DNA of 64,000 nucleotides from a gamma proteobacterium HTCC2207 (GTDB lineage Bacteria; Pseudomonadota; Gammaproteobacteria; Pseudomonadales; Porticoccaceae), in the NCBI GenBank assembly GCA_000153445.1, contig CH672398.1:320454-384453 (forward strand), written 5' to 3'. Position numbers and translations under genes: made by a program. The notes under the pieces were generated by a model, which saw only the letters and a list, made by a program, of their open reading frames with translations, ran no database searches and was not told the DNA's origin. How positions within the stretch are numbered: position 1 is the stretch's first letter; the number at the start of each line of letters is the position of its first letter. This document shows, one piece after another, positions 36,045 through 45,645 of this stretch.

Positions 36045-37352
36045 ATGAATATACTTTATCTAGACTCCTTTGAGCTAAGTTTCCAGTTTGAAAGTGATAA
36101 AGGAAATGCCGTTTGTGAGAAAATTTCTGCTTTTGAAAATATCGATGGTGTCATTTCATTCTTTAGACAGCGCCTACGGTTTGACCTGATTTTATACAAT
36201 CCTCATATTTTTATGCAGCTGATTTTGAACGAAGACTATCGTTTTGAGAAATATTTAGCCGACCTGCCCGTAAGGTGCCTCCCTTATTCTAATCCAAAGA
36301 ACATTCTCCCGATTGCGCAAGCTATCGAAGACAAATTGATTGATTTGTTTCCGTTACAGAATAATGAGGTTGAAGAAGCGGTCGATAGCTATTGCGGCAA
36401 GTGCGTACTTGTCACTGGCGCAGGAGGATCTATAGGCTCAGAGCTTGTTGGTCAATTAATAGACAATAGAGTTAGCAAGTGTATTTGTTTGGACTTGTCA
36501 GAATTTTCAGTTTTCAACTTAAAGCGGAAATTAGCATCTCGAGATAAGGATTTAGTAAGCGTTTACGTAGGGTCTTACGGTGACAAGGAGCTATTAGCTA
36601 CGATATTTCAGAAATACGATGTGGACCTTGTGATCAACGCTGCCGCATACAAGCACGTTTCGATTATGGAGGATAACCCTTACGCGGCGTTTACGAATAA
36701 CGTTAGTAATTTTCTTGAGTTATTGAGATCGGCTAAGGTATTCGGAGTTAAAGATATAATCCAAATTAGTACTGACAAAGCTGCCAGTCCCTCTAGTATA
36801 ATGGGGTTCTCGAAATTTTTATGTGAGCAATTGTTGGCAAATGCTAATCGTTTTATGGACGCTGATTTCCGATATTCCATCGTGAGATTTGGAAATGTAG
36901 TCGGATCATCAGGTTCGGTGGCTCCTATTTTCGTTGATAATATAAAAAATTCACATAAGCTAAACATTACTCATAGGGATGTGAATAGATTTATGATGAA
37001 GATCACTGATGCTGTTAATTTGATATTACTTGCATCAAGGATTCGGCGTAATGAGACATACATACTGGATATGGGGCAAGCATACAAAATTATTGATGTA
37101 GCACAAACAATGCTTAAATACACTAATTTTTCGTTCGATGAAACGATGCTTAATTTTGTAGGCTTAGAAAAAGGAGAAAAACTTAGCGAAACTCTATTTA
37201 CTGATTTTGAGAAGAGCTCTATGAAGAAAAAAGATAAAGTCTTCGTTCTTAAATACACACCTGACTCGACTTTTACCGACGAGGAGCTGGCGTCAATATA
37301 TGCTGGAAATGTTCCCTCATTGCAGGAACTATTTTCGAGAATAAAATTATGA
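36045..37352 (+). CDS. CapD/WbpM-like nucleotide-sugar 4,6-dehydratase
   Basis: A 435-residue soluble SDR of the CapD group. An N-terminal ~110-residue region is followed by the Rossmann motif TGAGGSIGSELV (from about residue 124), AAYKHVSIMEDNPY, the catalytic STDKAASPSSIMGFSK (Lys245; Met where classical SDRs have Tyr, as in WbpM) and VRFGNVVGSSGSV. It lacks the membrane helices of full WbpM. Expected reaction: UDP-GlcNAc (or a related UDP-sugar) to its 4-keto-6-deoxy form. The next gene overlaps by 4 bp and could reduce the product. Confidence 0.85.
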   Translation: MNILYLDSFELSFQFESDKGNAVCEKISAFENIDGVISFFRQRLRFDLILYNPHIFMQLILNEDYRFEKYLADLPVRCLPYSNPKNILPIAQAIEDKLIDLFPLQNNEVEEAVDSYCGKCVLVTGAGGSIGSELVGQLIDNRVSKCICLDLSEFSVFNLKRKLASRDKDLVSVYVGSYGDKELLATIFQKYDVDLVINAAAYKHVSIMEDNPYAAFTNNVSNFLELLRSAKVFGVKDIIQISTDKAASPSSIMGFSKFLCEQLLANANRFMDADFRYSIVRFGNVVGSSGSVAPIFVDNIKNSHKLNITHRDVNRFMMKITDAVNLILLASRIRRNETYILDMGQAYKIIDVAQTMLKYTNFSFDETMLNFVGLEKGEKLSETLFTDFEKSSMKKKDKVFVLKYTPDSTFTDEELASIYAGNVPSLQELFSRIKL

Positions 37353-38233
37353 GGGTCCTGATTTTTGGAGGATTAGGGTTTCTTGGCAGAGAAATTATTC
37401 GCAAGCTTACAGAGCCCGAATCGGGTTTTACAATCATTAACACTACATCGCGAGAGGCTGCGGCTCAAAATGGGGTTAGGTATATCAATTATGAGTCTAA
37501 AGGTGCCATTCGGAAACTGCTTGAACATGAAAGTCCAAGTGTCGTATTACATTTGGCGTCATCTTGCCTTGGAAACCAAACAGAGTCGGCATTTGGAAAA
37601 GGCATTGTTCGTGATGAAAATATTTTAGAAGCTCTTTTAGAGTGGGGCGGAGAAGTTAAACTAATCTTCGTGGCTTCGATGGCGTGTTTTGGCGCTACCG
37701 AAAAATACATAAATCCGACCTATCACAACCCTGAAACCTACTACGGGAGAGAAAAAACCCGAATGGTTTATCGACTCAAGGATTTGTCAAAAACATCCAT
37801 AAATATTGACGTAAAGATTGTTTTTCCTTCATCGATTTATGGGAAGGGGCAAAGAGGAAAAATGTTTTTGCCGTCCTTATTAAATCATCTTCACAAGGAT
37901 ATGAAGATGAGTGCGTCAGGAAGTAAGAAGCGGAGAGACTATATTCATGTCTCCGATGTTGGACAGGCCATAGCCGCTATGATTAAAGATTTCGATAGTT
38001 ATGATGCCGTTGATATTTTTTTAAATTCGGGAAAATTAGTGGAGCTAGGTGTAGTGGCAGCGATGGTAAGCAAAATTGTGGGTCGTGATGTCAATGATAT
38101 CGTGCACTTTAAAGATTTTATATCTGATGAAAATGACTATCAGTGTATAATTGAGGACTACAAATCACCGCTTGATGGATCAGATCTGGTTTCGCTAGAT
38201 GAAGGGTTGATGGAGATTTTTCTTGAAGCCTAA
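37349..38233 (+). CDS. NAD-dependent epimerase/reductase (extended SDR)
   Basis: A 294-residue extended SDR with GGLGFLG (residues 7-13), LHLASSCLG, and the catalytic Tyr132-x-x-x-Lys136 in YYGREK. A GK-G-R-G region and RDYIHVSDVGQAI show the usual C-terminal substrate domain. It probably reduces or epimerises the 4-keto sugar made by the preceding CapD-like enzyme or by RfbG. Overlaps both neighbours, so it is in the operon. Confidence 0.83.
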   Translation: MRVLIFGGLGFLGREIIRKLTEPESGFTIINTTSREAAAQNGVRYINYESKGAIRKLLEHESPSVVLHLASSCLGNQTESAFGKGIVRDENILEALLEWGGEVKLIFVASMACFGATEKYINPTYHNPETYYGREKTRMVYRLKDLSKTSINIDVKIVFPSSIYGKGQRGKMFLPSLLNHLHKDMKMSASGSKKRRDYIHVSDVGQAIAAMIKDFDSYDAVDIFLNSGKLVELGVVAAMVSKIVGRDVNDIVHFKDFISDENDYQCIIEDYKSPLDGSDLVSLDEGLMEIFLEA

Positions 38234-39470
38234 GTTAACGATAGTTTCGGATTGTGATTTTTTCGCAGGCTGTGAAGGCATTATAGCGCTAATCTTAAAT
38301 AGTGAAAAGATGAATAAGCTTTATGATGTGGGTTTCATGTATCGGTTTTCGCAGCGATATGAAAAAGAACTCTTTGTACGAATTAATAAACGAACTAATC
38401 TATCCCGGCTGTATCTGTTAGTAATGAATAGATCGACCCTTCCGAGCATAGTAAGGGATATTTTTTTGGTTAGAGTCATTTGGCGAGGGTTGGGACTATT
38501 ATTGTCGCCGCTTTTATTCATGTTTAATACAACAATTATTTCTTTAAAGTTTATTTTTACTGCGCGTAAAGACATACTGTATGTTAACAACGGCGGGTAC
38601 CCTGCCTCATGGAATGCCCTTATTACAGTTTATCTCGGCTATTTATTTGGCTTCAATAAAATATTGTTGAGCTGCAATAATACTCCACCTGCGAGATCAC
38701 GGTGCTTGCCGCTTAGGATTTTTCAGTCTCATATAGATCGCACAATTAATTTCGCTGCGTCATCAATTATAGTTGCTAGTACATTGAACCGTAATTATCT
38801 CATTGAAAGAAGAGCTTTTGATGCTAACAAGATATTTATCGTGCCGAATGGAATAGAGGAGGATCGGTTTGATGCTGCGATGATAGAGTTTTCTAGAGCA
38901 AAGGTGTACACAGGAACATCAAAAATTATGTTTGGAATTATCGGTGTCCATGAAGAGAGAAAGGGACACAAGGTGTTATTAGAATCGGTCACTCGTCTTA
39001 ATAATCAAGGGTTTAAAAACTTCAAGGTTGTTATTGAAGGATATGGGCCTTTAACTTCTAATTTTCAGAACTTCGTCAGAGATAATTCTTTGAATTCGTA
39101 TGTGAAATTTTTAAGAGATACTAAGATTAGTGAAGTGTATAAATTAATTGACGTGCTAGTTGTCCCTTCGACACATTCTGAGGATCTTCCAAATATCATA
39201 TCAGAGGCAATGTTGTTTGGTGTGCCAGTTTTAGGTTCTGACCTAGCTGGTATTCCCTTCCAGATCCAACACAAGAAGAATGGCATTATTTTTCCCATTG
39301 GTGACGATGCAGTTCTAGCTGTTGAGATGGTAGATATCATTGAAAACCCATTAATTTTGAATGAATATAAACAGGAATGTGTTAGTACATACTATGCCAA
39401 ATTTCAGGCGGAGACGTATGTAGCACGTTTGGAAACTATACTAGGAGAAAAGTGTGAAAGAATTCTATAA
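38223..39470 (+). CDS. Glycosyltransferase family 4
   Basis: A 415-residue GT-B glycosyltransferase. The C-terminal nucleotide-sugar site is clear: FGIIGVHEERKGHKVLLES, then SEDLPNIISEAMLFGVPVLGSDLAGIP (the E-x7-E pattern). The N-terminal half has a hydrophobic patch (residues about 80-120) that could attach it to the membrane. It starts at TTG inside the previous gene; the first in-frame ATG is 29 codons later. Donor and acceptor cannot be read from the sequence. Confidence 0.85.
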   Translation: MKPKLTIVSDCDFFAGCEGIIALILNSEKMNKLYDVGFMYRFSQRYEKELFVRINKRTNLSRLYLLVMNRSTLPSIVRDIFLVRVIWRGLGLLLSPLLFMFNTTIISLKFIFTARKDILYVNNGGYPASWNALITVYLGYLFGFNKILLSCNNTPPARSRCLPLRIFQSHIDRTINFAASSIIVASTLNRNYLIERRAFDANKIFIVPNGIEEDRFDAAMIEFSRAKVYTGTSKIMFGIIGVHEERKGHKVLLESVTRLNNQGFKNFKVVIEGYGPLTSNFQNFVRDNSLNSYVKFLRDTKISEVYKLIDVLVVPSTHSEDLPNIISEAMLFGVPVLGSDLAGIPFQIQHKKNGIIFPIGDDAVLAVEMVDIIENPLILNEYKQECVSTYYAKFQAETYVARLETILGEKCERIL

Positions 39471-40500
39471 CGGGAAAAAGGTTTTTATAACGGGCCACAC
39501 AGGATTCAAAGGTTCTTGGCTGGCGTTTCTATTGGTTGGTTGGGGAGCCCAAGTTAAAGGTTATGCGCTTCCTCCAAGTTCGGGTTCATTGTTTTCGATG
39601 CTGGATTTGTCGTTGGATATTGATCATGTCGAAGGAGATATTAGGGATTATGGCAAGCTAAGTGAAGCTCTTAGTGATTTTCAGCCTGACATCGTTATAC
39701 ACCTGGCTGCTCAAGCGTTGGTTAGGCATGCTTACGATGATCCTTTTTACACTTACGAAACTAATGTAATGGGATCATTGAATCTTCTGCGAGCGGTTGA
39801 TTCGACGCCATCTGTCAAGTCTTTGGTCTATATTACATCAGATAAATGTTACGAGAATTTGGAGTGGGTTTGGGGATATAGAGAGCATGACCAGCTAGGG
39901 GGACATGACCCTTATAGTGCATCTAAAGCCTGTGCGGAAATAGTTTTTAGTAGTTTTGTTCGCAGTTATTGGTCAAAGAGGGCTAATTTTTCAGCTTCCG
40001 CTCGTGCCGGAAATGTTATCGGTGGTGGTGATTATTCTAAAGATAGGATAATTCCGGATTGTGTTTCAGCATCTCTTGAGAATAAAAATGTCTATCTTCG
40101 GAATCCTAATGCGACCAGACCATGGCAACATGTTCTAGAGCCTCTATCGGCATATTTAAAGTTAGCTAAATCATTATTTTTGGGACAGATCGAGGAGCAG
40201 CCGTCTAGCTGGAATTTTGGTCCAAACATAGAAAAAGAAATCACAACTGGAGAACTGGCAAATATGGTTCTGGAAACTCTAGGATCTGGGACAGTTTCAG
40301 TTGACATCTCTGAGCATCCTCATGAAGCAGGATTACTTCAGTTAAATTGTGACAAAGCTAATCTAAAACTGGACTGGCAGCCAAGATGGAGCGGTACTGA
40401 AGCTATACAGATGACTGCCAATTGGTATAAAAGTGTAAATCAAGGTGACTGTCCAAAAAAAGTTACAGATAGAAATATCGAGGAGTACTTTAATGAATGA
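39454..40500 (+). CDS. rfbG: CDP-glucose 4,6-dehydratase
   Basis: A 348-residue extended SDR. GKKVFITGHTGFKGSWLAFL is diagnostic for RfbG/DdhB, as are the catalytic DPYSASKACAE (about residue 152) and RAGNVIGGGDYSKDRIIPD, RPWQHVLEPL and WNFGP. It converts CDP-glucose to CDP-4-keto-6-deoxyglucose. GTG start with GGAGAAAAG upstream, overlapping the glycosyltransferase by 17 bp. rfbF, making its substrate, lies at 40962-41726. Confidence 0.94.
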   Translation: MKEFYNGKKVFITGHTGFKGSWLAFLLVGWGAQVKGYALPPSSGSLFSMLDLSLDIDHVEGDIRDYGKLSEALSDFQPDIVIHLAAQALVRHAYDDPFYTYETNVMGSLNLLRAVDSTPSVKSLVYITSDKCYENLEWVWGYREHDQLGGHDPYSASKACAEIVFSSFVRSYWSKRANFSASARAGNVIGGGDYSKDRIIPDCVSASLENKNVYLRNPNATRPWQHVLEPLSAYLKLAKSLFLGQIEEQPSSWNFGPNIEKEITTGELANMVLETLGSGTVSVDISEHPHEAGLLQLNCDKANLKLDWQPRWSGTEAIQMTANWYKSVNQGDCPKKVTDRNIEEYFNE

Positions 40501-40951
40501 TCTGATTGACGGAGTTTTGTTGTCTCCTTTGAGGCAGTTTTTTGATGAGAGAGGAAAGGTGATGCATATGCTTCGGGAAGACGATGATCATTTTGAGAAA
40601 TTTGGTGAGATTTATTTTTCTTGTACATTTCCCGATGTGGTGAAAGCTTGGCATAAGCATAGTGAAATGAAATTGAACTATGCTTGTGTGTCAGGTAGCG
40701 TAAAGGTCGTTTTGTATGATACTCGAGAGTCAAGCGAAACGTTTGGGCGCTTTAATGAATTTATTCTATCTCCCGAGAACTACTACCTCTTAACGGTTCC
40801 GCCGATGGTTTGGAATGGGTTCAAGGCAATTGGAACGCAAATGGCTACTGTTGCTAATTGTGCAACGATTGCCCACAGGTCAAATGAAATAACTCGTTTG
40901 TCCTATGACGCGAGTGAGATCAACTATGACTGGAATATTAAACATTTCTAA
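40493..40951 (+). CDS. dTDP-4-dehydrorhamnose 3,5-epimerase-like cupin
   Basis: A 152-residue RmlC-like cupin, slightly shorter than RmlC (about 180). It keeps LRQFFDERGKVMHML, the catalytic-type His in KAWHKHSEMKLNY, GSVKVVLYDTRESS and VPPMVWNGFKAIG. In this setting (between rfbG and rfbF) it likely epimerises a CDP-4-keto-6-deoxy sugar at C3 and/or C5 rather than a dTDP sugar. The start overlaps the rfbG stop (ATGAATGA). Confidence 0.88.
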   Translation: MNDLIDGVLLSPLRQFFDERGKVMHMLREDDDHFEKFGEIYFSCTFPDVVKAWHKHSEMKLNYACVSGSVKVVLYDTRESSETFGRFNEFILSPENYYLLTVPPMVWNGFKAIGTQMATVANCATIAHRSNEITRLSYDASEINYDWNIKHF

Positions 40952-40961
40952 GGTGAAAAAA

Positions 40962-41726
40962 ATGAAGGTAATTTTGTTAGCTGGTGGATATGGCACAAGA
41001 TTGTCGGAGCTGACGGGTGACGTGCCCAAACCCATGGTCCCCATCGGAGATTTGCCAATAATTATGCACATAATGGATTTGTATTCTAGGCATGGTTTCA
41101 GTGATTTTATTATTGCTGCAGGATACAAATCGGACTACATCAAGGCATTCTTCTCTAAGCTATCCATCACTAAGTCAGACTATACGATAGATCTTGCTAC
41201 CGGAGATATTACGATACACAAATCTTCACCTTTAGATTGGAAGGTAACCATTGTTGATACGGGGTTGAATACAATGACGGGAGGCCGCCTAAAAAGGCTC
41301 AAAGAGTATATTGCCGGTGAGAGCTTTATGATGACATATGGTGATGGTATCGCTAATGTCAATATAAACGACGTCATTGACCTTCATCACCGTCAGTCTA
41401 AATTGCTTACGATGACAGCGGTCCGACCTCCAGCAAGATTTGGTGAATTGATTATTGAAGATGATCAAGTCGTTAAATTTGAAGAAAAACCGCAGCTTCA
41501 TGACGGATGGATCAACGGAGGGTTTTTCGTTTGTGAAAATTCGGTTCTTGATTATATTAGCGGTGACAACGAAATGTTTGAGCGCGAGCCAATGGAAAAG
41601 CTATGTCGAGCTCTTGAGATCACCGCTTACAAGCATAATGGTTATTGGCAGTGCATGGATAGTAAAAAAGATTACGACAAACTCAACGAGTTATGGAATA
41701 CTGGAAGTGCGCCTTGGCTCGAATAG
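40962..41726 (+). CDS. rfbF: Glucose-1-phosphate cytidylyltransferase
   Basis: A 254-residue sugar nucleotidyltransferase making CDP-glucose. The pyrophosphorylase signature LAGGYGTRLSE is near the N-terminus, with VPKPMVPIGDLPIIMHIMD, VDTGLNTMTGGRLKRL, TYGDGIANVNI and ERPMEKL-like EREPMEKL, all typical of RfbF. ATG 40962 is chosen from this start (AAGGTGAAAAAAATG); the open frame extends further upstream without family similarity. Confidence 0.95.
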   Translation: MKVILLAGGYGTRLSELTGDVPKPMVPIGDLPIIMHIMDLYSRHGFSDFIIAAGYKSDYIKAFFSKLSITKSDYTIDLATGDITIHKSSPLDWKVTIVDTGLNTMTGGRLKRLKEYIAGESFMMTYGDGIANVNINDVIDLHHRQSKLLTMTAVRPPARFGELIIEDDQVVKFEEKPQLHDGWINGGFFVCENSVLDYISGDNEMFEREPMEKLCRALEITAYKHNGYWQCMDSKKDYDKLNELWNTGSAPWLE

Positions 41727-42556
41727 GAATTCTTGGGGCAAATGGGTTTTTAGGCGAGGCGATATACAGTCAGCTATCTAAGTCTGGTCGGTACGAGGTT
41801 GTTGGCCTCGCTAGGGACTCTGGGCAATATAAGCGTTTCAATTTTCACGATTTCAGCGCTCTAATTGACTTTGACTTAGTGATCAACTGTGCAGGGCCGA
41901 GCGCAGAGAGTTCTTCTGCCAGTCCGCAAGATGCCTATGCGTATTACGATGGGTTTCAAAATAGACTTTTAGACTACTGCTTATCAAAAAGTATCATGCT
42001 GATTTCTTTATCAACTATCCATGTCTACGAACAAGGCCTTCATGTGATCGACGAACTTTCGGGGTGGAGCCAATTGTCGGCATACACTAAATATAGAAGA
42101 GGCTTTGAAGATAGGGTTATACAAGAAAACAACGGCAACAGTATCGTGTTGCGTTTGGGGAATTGCTTTGGTGTGTCAGGTTCGCGATCGTTACAGGAAG
42201 AAAAATTATTCATTAACAGTATTGCTCTAAGCTTTAAAGCGCATAAAAAATATCAAATAAATAGCACCGTTGATTTTTTCAGGTCCTATGTTCCCATTGT
42301 TTATTTGATAAAAATTTTGGTTGCACTAATTGACAGAGGTAGATTCTGCGTACCGGTCATGAACGTTGTCGGCGAAGAGTCTACATCGGCCAGCGAGATA
42401 ATAGATATCTTTCATAGGGTAACAGGAAGAGAATTCATAGAATTTGATTTTAGAACTAAAGGCCATAAGCAAAATATCTCAAATAACCTTTGCAGTAAAT
42501 ATTCAAAATATAGCGACATTTATCTTTTAAAAGAGATTGAAGGATTATTGAAGTGA
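41714..42556 (+). CDS. NAD-dependent epimerase/reductase, YxxxR variant
   Basis: A 280-residue extended SDR (ARIGILGANGFLGEAIYSQL) following rfbF. It should act last on the CDP-4-keto sugar, giving a CDP-6-deoxyhexose. The position of the catalytic YxxxK reads Y124-T-K-Y-R128, so the usual Lys is Arg; a neighbouring Lys126 is present. Activity may be altered. TTG 41714 is chosen with GGAAG 6 bp upstream; an ATG at 41693 in frame would add seven residues. Confidence 0.78.
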   Translation: MARIGILGANGFLGEAIYSQLSKSGRYEVVGLARDSGQYKRFNFHDFSALIDFDLVINCAGPSAESSSASPQDAYAYYDGFQNRLLDYCLSKSIMLISLSTIHVYEQGLHVIDELSGWSQLSAYTKYRRGFEDRVIQENNGNSIVLRLGNCFGVSGSRSLQEEKLFINSIALSFKAHKKYQINSTVDFFRSYVPIVYLIKILVALIDRGRFCVPVMNVVGEESTSASEIIDIFHRVTGREFIEFDFRTKGHKQNISNNLCSKYSKYSDIYLLKEIEGLLK

Positions 42557-43770
42557 CAACTGGCGTTTCGGCTCGTTTATGTCTTGCCGCATTTTGGTTT
42601 TCGTTACTTTGTAATATGACCCTGGTGAGCGTACTCTTGGGTATAGACGCTTTCAATTCTGTTATATCTGTCGCAGTGTTGGCAAGTATGGTTCCATTTT
42701 TTATCTGGCGTAGACCTTTCACCGTTAAAGCTTTTATTACTTACTTTTTTCCTGTGGCCCTTTTATTAATTGGTGTTTTAGTCAACTATGTTAAAAATAT
42801 GGCGCAGTCAGGTGTTGTGTCAGCTAATATCGCCACAATATTTCCATTTTTTTATGCGTTGACGTTTTCATACTATATCGGGACCCACAAGAAACTTTTA
42901 GATCGGGTTTTAGAACTCTACGTGATTGCTATTACGCTTTTTTCAGCATTGGCCATTGTTGATATTTCGGCAATCGTTGTGGGCCTATATGCAGCAGAGC
43001 CCTATGCAGGAGGCAGTGATCAATATGCCAAGGGACTATTTGCGTTTTATGGAATACTGGGGGATGGACAGATTTATCCAAGATTATATGGATTATTTCC
43101 AGAGCCAGGTCATTATGCGATGTATCTATTGCCTGTCTTAGTCCATAACGTGATTACGCGAAAGCCAGCATTTTTGGCTATTAACTTTATCTGTTTTATT
43201 GGTACATTATCGCTTGGTGGATATTTGGCGTTTTGCTTTGTAGTTGCTACTATGCTTGCATATTCGTCGAGCCGTAAGCTCCGGCCACGGCACTTTATTT
43301 GGCTTGTTGGTATTATTTTGTCGGTTTATTTTTTGTATGACTATTTTGTTGGTTACTACCTTGCCAAGGGTGAATCTGCTAGCATTAGAGAGGATAATTT
43401 CCTTTCTTTCTTTATAAATTTTAAAGAAATGGTTCTCCATTATCCCCTCGGATACCCCTTTTTTGAATCACTAGAACAGATGGCACGTGAAGAGAAATTC
43501 GTAGTAGGTACTAATTTCAGTCCATTTAATATTTACATGCAAGGTGGACTGATTTCTTTAATAGGTTATATATCGCTACTTTTCATCTCTCTTTATTATG
43601 CTCTAATAAACCATCGGAATAAGGATGTGTGCATTCGAGTATTCTGTAGTGTTGTTCCAGCATTCATATTGTTTGCAGTTCAGAGGACTACTCCTTTTGA
43701 AACATACTATTTCCCTTTTCTAATAGCGCCTTTTATAGTCTATTTCTCATCTGGTTCCGATTATGTTTAG
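42553..43770 (+). CDS. Wzy-like O-antigen polymerase
   Basis: A 405-residue membrane protein with about ten to eleven helices and one larger periplasmic loop, matching Wzy/O-antigen polymerase or ligase topology. The segment RLYGLFPEPGHYAMYLLPVL resembles the family's conserved GLF.EP motif. It would join lipid-linked repeats in the periplasm, with length set by the Wzz-like protein. It is the only polymerase-like gene in the window. GTG start, 4-bp overlap upstream, 8-bp overlap downstream. Confidence 0.8.
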   Translation: MTTGVSARLCLAAFWFSLLCNMTLVSVLLGIDAFNSVISVAVLASMVPFFIWRRPFTVKAFITYFFPVALLLIGVLVNYVKNMAQSGVVSANIATIFPFFYALTFSYYIGTHKKLLDRVLELYVIAITLFSALAIVDISAIVVGLYAAEPYAGGSDQYAKGLFAFYGILGDGQIYPRLYGLFPEPGHYAMYLLPVLVHNVITRKPAFLAINFICFIGTLSLGGYLAFCFVVATMLAYSSSRKLRPRHFIWLVGIILSVYFLYDYFVGYYLAKGESASIREDNFLSFFINFKEMVLHYPLGYPFFESLEQMAREEKFVVGTNFSPFNIYMQGGLISLIGYISLLFISLYYALINHRNKDVCIRVFCSVVPAFILFAVQRTTPFETYYFPFLIAPFIVYFSSGSDYV

Positions 43771-44608
43771 TATAATAATTCCAAGCTATAATAGCGAAAA
43801 AACAATCGGTAAGACGTTGGCATCAATCCTCAGCCAAACCTGGACAAAGTTTGATGTTTTGGTCGTAGATAACCACAGTACTGATAAGACGGAAAAGATA
43901 GTAAAGTCATTTAACGATGATCGTATAAAATTCTATCAGATCGATAATGGAGGTATGCCTGCAATATCGAGAAATTATGGTATTTCTTTATCAAACTCTA
44001 ATTATTTGGCGTTTTGCGATTCTGATGATTGTTGGGATAAAAATAAGCTCGCGATGTGCGCTGTTTACGTCAAGAAAGGCTCTGGTTTCATAGCCCATAG
44101 TTTAAGATTGACTGGTTCTCCTTCGAAATTGGGTCTCGGAAAAGTCTTTCAGAGGAAGCCTGCACGTACGTTCGAGGAGTTTGTCGAAAATGGTAACAAT
44201 ATAGCTCAGTCTAGCATCGTTATACGGCGCGACATTCTGGATAGGGTTGGCTTGTATTCAACGGATGCGAAATTCATTGCGGTGGAGGATGCACATTTAT
44301 GGTGTCGGATACTTAGATCTGGGGAAAACTTAGCGTATATAAGTTCATCATTGGGCAGCTATCATTACTCTTCGACAGCCCTAACATTTAAAGCCAATCA
44401 GTTCAAAGCGAATCGCGCATTAAGGCTTGAATATTTTCCTAATATTAAGCCGGGATGGTACAAATATAACATAGCTACTTATTTGATGAGAAAAAATATG
44501 GATCGTAGAGCTTTTAGATATCTCATGAGTATTATGCTGGGCGCATCAACATCTATTGAACTAAGATTAAAGTCATTTTTTTTGTTGGTGCAGCTATGGT
44601 TCCGCTAA
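43763..44608 (+). CDS. Glycosyltransferase family 2
   Basis: A 281-residue GT-A enzyme: SIIIPSYNSEKTIGKTLASI at the start, VDNHSTDKTEKIV, the metal-binding DxDD-type FCDSDDCWD near residue 93, and VEDAHLWCRI for the catalytic-base ED. Family 2 enzymes usually form beta-linkages from the UDP- or dTDP-sugar. It overlaps the polymerase gene upstream and the next transferase downstream. Confidence 0.9.
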   Translation: MFSIIIPSYNSEKTIGKTLASILSQTWTKFDVLVVDNHSTDKTEKIVKSFNDDRIKFYQIDNGGMPAISRNYGISLSNSNYLAFCDSDDCWDKNKLAMCAVYVKKGSGFIAHSLRLTGSPSKLGLGKVFQRKPARTFEEFVENGNNIAQSSIVIRRDILDRVGLYSTDAKFIAVEDAHLWCRILRSGENLAYISSSLGSYHYSSTALTFKANQFKANRALRLEYFPNIKPGWYKYNIATYLMRKNMDRRAFRYLMSIMLGASTSIELRLKSFFLLVQLWFR

Positions 44609-45561
44609 TCATTGGGCGGATCCCAGAAGTTAATAATATAGGTGGTGTCGGTATCTTTGTGTCCCGATTATTAGTTTCTTCAAAATATCTTAATTCTATA
44701 GGGTATACCTTTTATTCAACCAAAAAGTGGCAGCTTTTAAAGCTAATAAGGGTTATTTATCAGTCATCGTTTGTGCATTTTAATGGCTCGAATCCTGCGG
44801 CTATGTTTTTCGTAGCCTTGGTTTGTAAAGTCCTCGATAAAGAACTTATTCTGTCTATCCATAGTGAGGTAGGAATTTCGAAAGGGGTCTTAAAGAGACT
44901 AGAGGAGTATGCAATCAAGCTCGCTCATGCGCCAGTTGTAGGGATTGGTAGCGAAGCGGTTGCAAAAGCATTAAACAGCCGGACTGAGACCTCCTCGGCG
45001 TTTATCCCGCCTATTCAGTCTGATGACCTCTTTGTTGATAGCGTGCTGAAGTCGTTGTCGAACAAAAAGATCTTTTGTACTAACGCTAACGCTTTTAACT
45101 TCGATAGTTTTGGTCGTGAAATATATGGTATTACGTGTTTGGTTGATTATTTTGAAAATCAAGGTGATTATACTCTCGTAGTTGTTGATTCATCGGGAGC
45201 ATACACCAGTTATTATGAATCAAAAAACTTTTCTAATGTGGTTTTTATCGATAGAGATATTGATTTTTGCTACCTGATTCAAAATAGTTTTTGTTTTGTG
45301 AGGTTTACCTCTACCGATGGAGACGCCGTTTCTGTTATGGAGTCTCTTTCATACGGTGTGCCGGTAATTGCAACAGACTGTGTTTTACGGCCTGACACCT
45401 GTATTTTGTGTAAATATGGTGACACGCTATCGCTTAGAGCGGCAATTGAAACGCTTGAGCGAGATGGATCCATGACGTTGGATGTTGTATCAGCCTCTAT
45501 CTTCTATGACAAGTTATACGAGAAATTGTCAAAGTCAACGTCTAAAAACCTCTATACCTAA
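44596..45561 (+). CDS. GT-B glycosyltransferase (GT4-like)
   Basis: A 321-residue protein with NNIGGVGIFVSRLL (donor/acceptor glycine loop) at the start, a middle LILSIHSEVGISKG, and the C-terminal site STDGDAVSVMESLSYGVPVIATD, the GT4 E-x7-E pattern in weakened form. It is shorter than typical GT4 enzymes. Overlaps the GT2 gene by 13 bp. Substrate unknown. Confidence 0.78.
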   Translation: MVPLIIGRIPEVNNIGGVGIFVSRLLVSSKYLNSIGYTFYSTKKWQLLKLIRVIYQSSFVHFNGSNPAAMFFVALVCKVLDKELILSIHSEVGISKGVLKRLEEYAIKLAHAPVVGIGSEAVAKALNSRTETSSAFIPPIQSDDLFVDSVLKSLSNKKIFCTNANAFNFDSFGREIYGITCLVDYFENQGDYTLVVVDSSGAYTSYYESKNFSNVVFIDRDIDFCYLIQNSFCFVRFTSTDGDAVSVMESLSYGVPVIATDCVLRPDTCILCKYGDTLSLRAAIETLERDGSMTLDVVSASIFYDKLYEKLSKSTSKNLYT

Positions 45562-45645
45562 CTACCTTGTAGGTCTTGGAAAACTAGATTGTTCTTAAAA
45601 TAGTGTTGGTTTGTAATAACTACTATAGATCATAAGTTTTAAAAA

